Shown here in pieces: positions 58,743 to 64,000 of a stretch of 64,000 nt of DNA. The position numbers and the translations under genes were made by a program. Under the pieces are notes generated by a model. It was not told the DNA's origin and ran no database searches. It saw only the letters and a list, made by a program, of their open reading frames with translations. How positions within the stretch are numbered: the first letter of the stretch is position 1; every line of letters starts with the position of its first letter. The DNA is from Streptomyces sp. 7-21 (GTDB taxonomy: Bacteria > Actinomycetota > Actinomycetes > Streptomycetales > Streptomycetaceae), in NCBI RefSeq assembly GCF_016741785.1, contig NZ_JAERRL010000011.1:62001-126000 (forward strand). Direction: 5' to 3'.

Positions 58743-59420
58743 ATGAGCGCTCGCACGATCGTGGTCTTCACCAGGACCGCCGGCTACCGGCACGACTCCA
58801 TCCCCGACGGCATCGACACGTTCCGCTCGCTGGGCCAGGAGCACGGTTTCTCCGTCCTCGCCACGGAGGACCCCGGGGAACTCGCCGCCTCGCTCGGTGG
58901 CGGCTGCGCGGCCGCCGTCTTCCTGTCCACCAGCGGCGAGGTGCTGACGGACGCCGCCCGCGCCGCGCTGCGCGACTACCTCGCGGCGGGCGGCGGCTTC
59001 GTGGGCGTGCACGGCGCCGCCTGCACCGAGTACCAGTGGCCGTGGTACGGCGACAGCGTCGTCGGCGCCGTCTTCGACGGCCACCCCGCGCTCCAGCCCG
59101 GCGTCCTCGACGTCACCGACCACGACCACCCGGCCACCGCGCACCTCGGCGACCGCTGGGAGTTCACCGACGAGTGGTACAACTTCACCAGCAACCCCCG
59201 GGGCCGGGTGCGGGTGCTGGCCACGGCCGACGAAAGCACCTACGAGGGCGGGCGAATGGGCGCCGATCACCCGCTGGTGTGGTGCCACGAGCGCGCGGGC
59301 GGGCGCTCCTTCTACACCGCCCTGGGCCACACCTCCGAGTCGTACGCCGACCCCGTCTTCCGCCAGCACCTGCTCGGCGGCCTGTCCTGGGCGGCCCGCT
59401 GGCAGGAGGAGGACCGGTGA
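58743..59420 (+). CDS. ThuA-domain protein
   Basis: 225 residues, the whole of the ThuA fold (glutamine-amidotransferase-like): VVFTRTAGYRHDSIPDGI, AAVFLSTSGEVLTDAARAALRDYLAAGGGFVGVHGA, EWYNFTSNPR, HPLVWCHERAGGRSFYTALGHTSESY. Relatives function in trehalose or other sugar metabolism; the exact reaction is unknown. Its stop overlaps the macrodomain start (GTGA), so the two are translated together. Confidence 0.92.
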   Translation: MSARTIVVFTRTAGYRHDSIPDGIDTFRSLGQEHGFSVLATEDPGELAASLGGGCAAAVFLSTSGEVLTDAARAALRDYLAAGGGFVGVHGAACTEYQWPWYGDSVVGAVFDGHPALQPGVLDVTDHDHPATAHLGDRWEFTDEWYNFTSNPRGRVRVLATADESTYEGGRMGADHPLVWCHERAGGRSFYTALGHTSESYADPVFRQHLLGGLSWAARWQEEDR

Positions 59421-59944
59421 CCGCGCTGACCCGCGTGCACGGCGACCTCACGGAGCAGCACGTCGACGCGGTCGTCAACGCCGCCAACTCCTCCCTGCTG
59501 GGCGGCGGGGGAGCGGACGGCGCGATCCACCGCAAGGGCGGTCCCGGCATCCTCGCCGAGTGCCGGGAACTGCGCGCCTCGCGCTACCGCGGCGGCCTGC
59601 CCGCCGGCCAGGCCGCCGCGACCGGTGCGGGGCGGCTGCCGGCGCGCTGGGTCATCCACACCGTCGGGCCCGTTTACTCCCGCACCGAGGACCGGTCACG
59701 GCTGCTGGCGTCCTGCTACCGGGAGTCGCTCCGTGTCGCAGCCGGGCTCGGCGCCGCCACCGTCGCGTTCCCCGCCATCTCCACGGGGGCCTACCGCTGG
59801 CCGGTGGCGGACGCCGCGCGGATCGCCGTTGCGGCCGTGCGCGCGGCGGTGGCGGAGCGGCCGTTTGCGGAGGTGCGTTTCGTGCTCTTCGACCAGGCCG
59901 CCTACCGCGCCTTCGGAGAGGCCCTCGGCGAGACGGACGACTGA
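59417..59944 (+). CDS. Macrodomain O-acetyl-ADP-ribose deacetylase
   Basis: 175 residues, a full macrodomain: VHGDLTEQHVDAVVNAANSSLLGGGGADGAIHRKGGPGILAECREL (substrate-binding NAAN and glycine loop), WVIHTVGPVY, VAFPAISTGAYRWP. Such proteins hydrolyse O-acetyl-ADP-ribose or ADP-ribosyl esters. GTG at 59417 overlaps the ThuA stop. The pairing with ThuA may reflect a shared job in ADP-ribose or nucleoside metabolism; that is inference. Confidence 0.93.
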   Translation: MTALTRVHGDLTEQHVDAVVNAANSSLLGGGGADGAIHRKGGPGILAECRELRASRYRGGLPAGQAAATGAGRLPARWVIHTVGPVYSRTEDRSRLLASCYRESLRVAAGLGAATVAFPAISTGAYRWPVADAARIAVAAVRAAVAERPFAEVRFVLFDQAAYRAFGEALGETDD

Positions 59945-60121
59945 GGCAGGCAGGCGGCCAGCCCGCGCCCCGGCGTCATGGCGCCAGCGGTCCGCCCGCT
60001 TGTCCGCTGTTGTCCGCTGGAGGTGTCCGCCGGTACCGGCTTGCCGCCAGCCTGGTGCAGCTGGACCGCGGATGGCCCGGGGATGGCGAGGCTGGCGCTC
60101 TGGCAGGGAAAGAAGGTGAAC
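59945..60121. other. Intergenic, possible leader region
   Basis: No gene seen. It precedes a possible 28-codon small frame and the B3/B4 gene. Confidence 0.4.
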
Positions 60122-60208
60122 ATGTCGACACAGCAGGTGCAGTCTCTTTGCCGACGTGCTGTCTCGGCGTCACCTGTCCGCCAGGCCGCCCCGAGCCGGG
60201 TAAGGTGA
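60122..60208 (+). CDS. Possible 28-residue small or leader peptide
   Basis: ATG at 60122 follows GAAGGTGA by three to four bases and runs for 28 codons (MSTQQVQSLCRRAVSASPVR...). It ends 60 bases before the B3/B4 gene. The SLCRRA segment recalls Cys-containing leader peptides annotated in Streptomyces, but codon bias is weak and no attenuator hairpin was found. Confidence 0.25.
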   Translation: MSTQQVQSLCRRAVSASPVRQAAPSRVR

Positions 60209-60267
60209 CCGCTCAGGCGCGGCTGGCGCGCGGGACAGGCCAGCAGCCGGGACGGGAAGGCGAGGAG

Positions 60268-60987
60268 ATGACACAGCTGTCCGTGGCCGAGGAGGTCTGC
60301 GAGGCGTTCCCGGCACTGACCATCGCCGCGGTAACGGCCACCGGCCTGCGCTCCGGCCCGTGGCAGGAACCGGAGCGCCTGCTCGCGGCCCTGGAGGCGG
60401 ACGCCGCCTCGGGCGCCTGGCAGCCGCTCAGCGAGGACGACCCCCGGCTGGCCTCCTGGCAGGCCGCCTACCGTGCCTTCGGCACCAACCCCCGGCGCAT
60501 GCGCCCGAGCGTGGACGCGCTGTCCCGGCGGCTCGCCAAGTCCGGGCGGCTGCCGCGCATCAGCCCCGTTGTCGACGCGTACAACGCGGTGTCCGTGACG
60601 CACGGCGTGCCCGCCGGGGCTTTTGACCTGGCGGCGGTACGCGGCGACATCCGCGTGCGCTACGCGCGCGAGGGCGAGTCGTTCCTCCCGCTGGGACAGC
60701 CGGACGGGCCCGAGGAGGCCCGGCCCGGCGAGGTCGTCTACGCGGACGAGGCGGCCGAGCACCCGGTGCTCACCCGCCACTGGAACCACCGCGACAGCGA
60801 CCGCACGAAGGTCACGCCCCAGGCGCGGGACGTGCTGTTCCTGCTGGAGGCCGTCGACGCGGACGCCGGGGCGAAGGCCGTGCACGCGGCCGTGGAGCAG
60901 CTCACCGCCCTGCTCGCGCCGCGCGCCGGCCGCGTCGTCACTCACCTGCTGACGGCCGGCGCGCCCGCCGCTCAGCTGTCGGACTGA
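60268..60987 (+). CDS. B3/B4 tRNA-editing-like domain protein
   Basis: 239 residues. The B3/B4 domain of phenylalanyl-tRNA synthetase beta, here stand-alone: WQAAYRAFGTNPRRMRPSVDALSRRLAKSGRLPRISPVVDAYNAVSVTHGVPAGAFDLAAVRGDI and VYADEAAEHPVLTRHWNHRDSDRT are its signatures. Free-standing copies are thought to bind or edit mischarged tRNA. ATG at 60268 follows GAAGGCGAGGAG. Confidence 0.92.
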   Translation: MTQLSVAEEVCEAFPALTIAAVTATGLRSGPWQEPERLLAALEADAASGAWQPLSEDDPRLASWQAAYRAFGTNPRRMRPSVDALSRRLAKSGRLPRISPVVDAYNAVSVTHGVPAGAFDLAAVRGDIRVRYAREGESFLPLGQPDGPEEARPGEVVYADEAAEHPVLTRHWNHRDSDRTKVTPQARDVLFLLEAVDADAGAKAVHAAVEQLTALLAPRAGRVVTHLLTAGAPAAQLSD

Positions 60988-61460
60988 CCGCCCGGCTCAG
61001 GCGCGCCGCCGTGAGGAGCGGCACCAGGTGCTCCTCTTCGTACACGAGATGCCCCTCCAGCTCGCCGGCCAGCCGGTCGAACTCGGCCTTGGTGCGTGGC
61101 GCTGTCCGCCGGTTCCTGCTCACCGGCCGCGTCGAGCAGGGCGTTGCGTTCGTCCGGCAGCGCCGCGACGACCGTGTGCTCGCGCCGCCGCGCGCACACC
61201 GCCGCCAAGTCCGGCCGTTCGCGCTCCAGCGCGGGACACATCCGGGCGTCCTCGGCGGCGTGGTGGCCGTGCAGGTAGTGGCAGAACTCGCGGCAGCGGC
61301 GCAGCGGCTGGCGCGTCACGTCCGGCTCGCACCGCCCGCCGGATAACAGCGCGGCCAGCTCCTTCCGCGCCGCCGCGAGGTACTCGCGGAACCACTCATG
61401 GATGGGACGGGTCCGTCGCCCATCCGCTGCGGGACGCCCGCTGCCTGGCCATGCGTCATG
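60938..61460 (-). pseudogene. Frameshifted hemerythrin (HHE) domain protein
   Basis: Family-like sequence RPIHEWFREYLAAARKELAALL, then FCHYLHGHHAAEDARMCPALE runs in one frame to about 61130; the last helix AEFDRLAGELEGHLVYEEEHLVPLL continues in another. The start is also out of frame with any ATG or GTG near 61450. So at least two frameshifts break a small iron-binding HHE protein. Sequencing error is possible but less likely with two events. Confidence 0.65.
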
Positions 61461-61493
61461 CGGCGAGACTAGGCGGCCGCGCCGGCACCGCCC

Positions 61494-62135
61494 TCACGGT
61501 TCCGCCAGAACGACCTCCAGCGTCCTGGGCCCGTGCACGCCCTCCACCCGGCTCAGTTCGATGTCGCTCGTCGCGGACGGGCCGGAGATCCACGTCAGCG
61601 GACGCCCGGGGTCGAGCCGCTCCAGCGCCTGCGGCACGGACCCCGCCACCTGCGACGGCACCCGCACCACGCAGACGTGGTGGTCAGGCACCAGCGTGAC
61701 ACGCCGCCGCCCCTGGCCGGGGCCGGCGTCGAGCACCAGCGTGCCCGTCTCCGCGATGGCCACCGCGCAGCCGGTCACCACGCTGTCGACGGCGTCCAGG
61801 TCGTGCGGCGTCAGCCCGGCCTCGTCCGGCACCCGGCGCACCTCCTCCGGCACCCCGGCCAGCCACTCCTCCGGCAGCCCGTCCGGCACCACCACCGACC
61901 GCGCGCCGCGCGCCGCCAGCAGCCGCGCGACCACCGGCGCCACCTCCGCCTCGGCGCAGCGGTGCACCGCCGCCCGGTAGTCCGCCAGCCGCTCGGCCAG
62001 CACCGCCACCGGATCGCCGGGGGAGTCGTCACGTCGGTAGTCGCGGACCACGGCCACGTCCTCGGGCGTCTCCTGCCGCGGCACGTCCGCCAGCGCGCGG
62101 CGGATCCTGCCGAGCACCACGTCCCTGCTGCTCAC
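61494..62135 (-). CDS. lutC: LutC-like protein of lactate utilisation (LUD domain)
   Basis: 213 residues of the LUD/YkgG family: SSRDVVLGRIRRALADVP at the start, VVVPDGLPEEWL, AIAETGTLVLDAG and TLVPDHHVCVVRVPSQVAGSVP. Part of the LutABC complex that oxidises L-lactate to pyruvate. The start ATG overlaps the lutB stop by four bases, so it is the last gene of the operon. Confidence 0.93.
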   Translation of the reverse strand: MSSRDVVLGRIRRALADVPRQETPEDVAVVRDYRRDDSPGDPVAVLAERLADYRAAVHRCAEAEVAPVVARLLAARGARSVVVPDGLPEEWLAGVPEEVRRVPDEAGLTPHDLDAVDSVVTGCAVAIAETGTLVLDAGPGQGRRRVTLVPDHHVCVVRVPSQVAGSVPQALERLDPGRPLTWISGPSATSDIELSRVEGVHGPRTLEVVLAEP

Positions 62136-63610
62136 GCGTCACCTCCTTCGCCGCCGCGGGTGCGGCGCCACCAGTCGCGGAACGGTTCCGCCGGCAGCGC
62201 CGGCACGTCCCGGCTGTCGGTCCACGCCCGCCCCGGCCCCGGCAGCTGCGGCGGCACCAGGCGGCGTGACCGCGCCGCCATGCGCTGCCCGGAACGCAGC
62301 GCCCGGGGGTGGTCCAGCACCCAGCGGGCCGCGCGCATCGCGGCGCGCTCCGCCGCGTGCCCCTTCGCCGGCCGGATCCGGGTGCGCCGCCCGCGCACCG
62401 TCGCCTCCCCGCCCTGCACCACGCGCTCGCGCAGGTGCACCAGGACCTCCGGGATGTCGATGGCCACCGGGCACACCTCGTAGCACGCGCCGCACAGCGA
62501 CGAGGCGTACGGCAGCGACGCGTCCAGGCCGGTGGCCGTGCCCCGCAGCTGCGGCGTCAGAATCGCCCCGATCGGGCCCGGGTACGCCGAGCCGTAGGCG
62601 TGGCCGCCCGCCCGCTCGTACACCGGGCAGACGTTCAGGCACGCCGAGCAGCGGATGCAGCGCAGCGCCTGCCGCCCGACGGTGTCGGCCAGCGCGTCGG
62701 TGCGGCCGTTGTCCAGCAGCACCAGGTGGAACGTGCGCGGCCCGTCGCCGTCCGTCGTGCCGGTCCACATCGAGGTGTACGGGTTCATCCGCTCCGCGGT
62801 CGAGGAACGCGGCAGCAGCTGCAGGAAGACCTCCAGGTCCTGCCAGGTCGGCACGACCTTCTCGATGCCCACCACCGAGATCAGCGTCTCCGGCAGCGTC
62901 AGGCACATCCGCCCGTTGCCCTCGGACTCCACCACCACCAGGGTGCCGGTCTCCGCCACCATGAAGTTGGCGCCCGAGATGGCGACCTTGGCGTTGAGGA
63001 ACTTCTGCCGCAGGTGCAGCCGCGCCGCCTCCGCCAGCTCGGCGGGGGAGTCGCTCAGCCCCTCGGGGGCCGGGCGGCCCCAGTCCGCCATGCGCCGCGT
63101 GAAGATGTCCCGGATCTCGCCCCGGTTGCGGTGGATCGCCGGCACCAGGATGTGGGACGGCAGGTCGTCGCCGAGCTGGACGATCAGCTCCGCCAGGTCC
63201 GTCTCGCTGACCCGGATGCCCGCCGCCGCCAGCGCCTGGTTCAGCCCGATCTCCTGCGTCGCCATGGACTTGACCTTGAGGACCTCCGTCTCGCCGGTCT
63301 CCCGCACCAGCCGCGTGACGATCCGGTTGGCCTCCCTGGCATCGGCGGCCCAGTGCACCTGCCCGCCCGCCTCGGTCACGGCCCGCTCCAGCCGCTCCAG
63401 GTACACGTCCAGGTGACGCAGCGTCCGGTTCTTGATGGCCGCCCCCGCGGCCCGCAGCCGGTCCCAGTCCGGCAGCTCGGCGACCGCCTTCGCCCGCTTG
63501 GCGCGGATGGAGTGCGTGGCGTGCCGGAGGTTGCCGCGCAGCCGCTCGTCGCGCACCGCGGTCCCGGCGGACTCGGGAAAGGCGGGCATGCCCAGGTACG
63601 TGCCGCTCAC
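62132..63610 (-). CDS. lutB: LutB iron-sulfur protein of lactate utilisation
   Basis: About 492 residues. An N-terminal LUD domain (VKVKSMATQEIGLNQAL-like LKVKSMATQEIGLNQAL, GANFMVAETGTLVVVESEGNGRM, VVGIEKVVPTWQDLEVFLQLL) is followed by two 4Fe-4S clusters: CIRCSACLNVCPVY and CGACYEVCPVAI. GTG at 63610 has GAGGAGG four bases away and is preferred to an upstream in-frame ATG. It passes electrons between LutA and LutC partners. Confidence 0.95.
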   Translation of the reverse strand: MSGTYLGMPAFPESAGTAVRDERLRGNLRHATHSIRAKRAKAVAELPDWDRLRAAGAAIKNRTLRHLDVYLERLERAVTEAGGQVHWAADAREANRIVTRLVRETGETEVLKVKSMATQEIGLNQALAAAGIRVSETDLAELIVQLGDDLPSHILVPAIHRNRGEIRDIFTRRMADWGRPAPEGLSDSPAELAEAARLHLRQKFLNAKVAISGANFMVAETGTLVVVESEGNGRMCLTLPETLISVVGIEKVVPTWQDLEVFLQLLPRSSTAERMNPYTSMWTGTTDGDGPRTFHLVLLDNGRTDALADTVGRQALRCIRCSACLNVCPVYERAGGHAYGSAYPGPIGAILTPQLRGTATGLDASLPYASSLCGACYEVCPVAIDIPEVLVHLRERVVQGGEATVRGRRTRIRPAKGHAAERAAMRAARWVLDHPRALRSGQRMAARSRRLVPPQLPGPGRAWTDSRDVPALPAEPFRDWWRRTRGGEGGDA

Positions 63611-63638
63611 AGCGCCTCCTCGCATCGGGCCGCGGCGC

Positions 63639-64000
63639 TCACCACGGCTCTTCTTCCGTGCTGGCCAGGATCTCCGCGAGGTGGACCGGGCGCACCGGGG
63701 AGTCCATCCGCGACAGCGTGCCCCCGATGTGCATCTGGCAGGAGTTGTCCACCGTGCACACCGCCTCGGCGCCCGTGCCCGTGATGGCCCGGGCCTTGTC
63801 CGCGCCCATCGCGGCCGACACCGCCGGGTTCTTCACCGCGAACGTGCCGCCGAAGCCGCAGCACTCCTGCGCGCCCGGCAGATCGACCAGCGTCAGCCCC
63901 CGCACCCGCTCCAGCAGCCGCCTGGGCCGGTCACCCAGCCGCAGCATCCGCAGCCCGTGGCAGGTGGGATGGTAGGTGACGGTGTGCGGGTAGTACGCCC
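63639..64000 (-). CDS. lutA: LutA (Fe-S)-binding subunit, 5' end outside window
   Basis: The visible part (about 120 residues) contains two CCG-type motifs: YHPTCHGLRML and DLPGAQECCGFGGTFAVKNPAVSAAM, then TVDNSCQMHIGG. These are the cysteine-rich CCG domains of LutA/GlcF that hold Fe-S. The frame is open at the window edge on the upstream side. It lies 28 bases before lutB in an operon. Confidence 0.9.
   Translation of the reverse strand, partial: AYYPHTVTYHPTCHGLRMLRLGDRPRRLLERVRGLTLVDLPGAQECCGFGGTFAVKNPAVSAAMGADKARAITGTGAEAVCTVDNSCQMHIGGTLSRMDSPVRPVHLAEILASTEEEPW

Overview
The window reads as chromosomal DNA of a Streptomyces-type actinomycete. GC is very high throughout, GTG starts (and one TTG start) are common, and many families typical of the group are present: an XRE regulator with DUF397 and an HATPase partner, a lone roadblock protein, DUF6397, SGNH lipase, GH9 cellulase, LMF-family protein, MatB and nikABCDE. 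Genes are mostly single units or short operons with overlapping starts and stops. I see no phage, IS element, CRISPR array or rRNA.

Layout. 0-3 kb: the C-terminal part of a LacI-family regulator, a serine hydrolase of the beta-lactamase/PBP type and a Tat-exported alpha/beta hydrolase. 3-4.2 kb: more than 1 kb with no convincing gene. 4.2-7.2 kb: a lasso-peptide (RiPP) locus. Cyclase C, RRE protein B1 and protease B2 are a rightward operon. The precursor is a 50-residue gene on the opposite strand, pointing away from the operon; its predicted 20-residue core is GDDNLGIAEGNGAYWCGACA, ring G1-E9, with a CxxC in the tail. A perfect 15-bp inverted repeat lies between the two transcription units. 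7.3-10.2 kb: TetR with a divergent membrane protein, a decayed MATE exporter, and tRNA-Pro(GGG) with a terminator.

10-20 kb: LMF-family membrane protein, CE7 acetyl esterase, a nikABCDE nickel importer behind a Nur-box-like palindrome, an orphan NarL-type response regulator and a luciferase-like oxidoreductase. 20-31 kb: secreted lipase, malonyl-CoA synthetase MatB, the xylose locus (ROK regulator and xylB divergent from xylA), EamA permease, a possible orphan SAM-riboswitch-like RNA, alpha/beta hydrolase, small acidic protein and TerC. 31-45 kb: MFS permease, HATPase/XRE/DUF397 module, GH2 beta-galactosidase, SGNH lipase, a decayed SWF2-type/SWIM pair (SNF2 helicase plus SWIM zinc finger), fatty-acid desaturase, roadblock protein, DUF6397 and a large DExH helicase.

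45-64 kb: a YdjM-like membrane protein, a heterodimeric ABC exporter with one degenerate ATP site, two promoters of matching architecture each followed by a perfect CebR operator (one for a 71-residue unknown protein, one for a GH9 endoglucanase), DoxX, a third ABC exporter, a lipoprotein, NUDIX, VOC, PPOX-type and DUF2332 genes, a coupled ThuA-macrodomain pair, a B3/B4-domain protein, a frameshifted hemerythrin gene and lutABC (lutA cut by the window edge).

Themes. Plant-polymer and sugar use recurs (GH9 under CebR, xylAB under ROK, GH2, CE7, LacI, several lipases). The most novel-looking content is the lasso peptide and its unusual gene arrangement.
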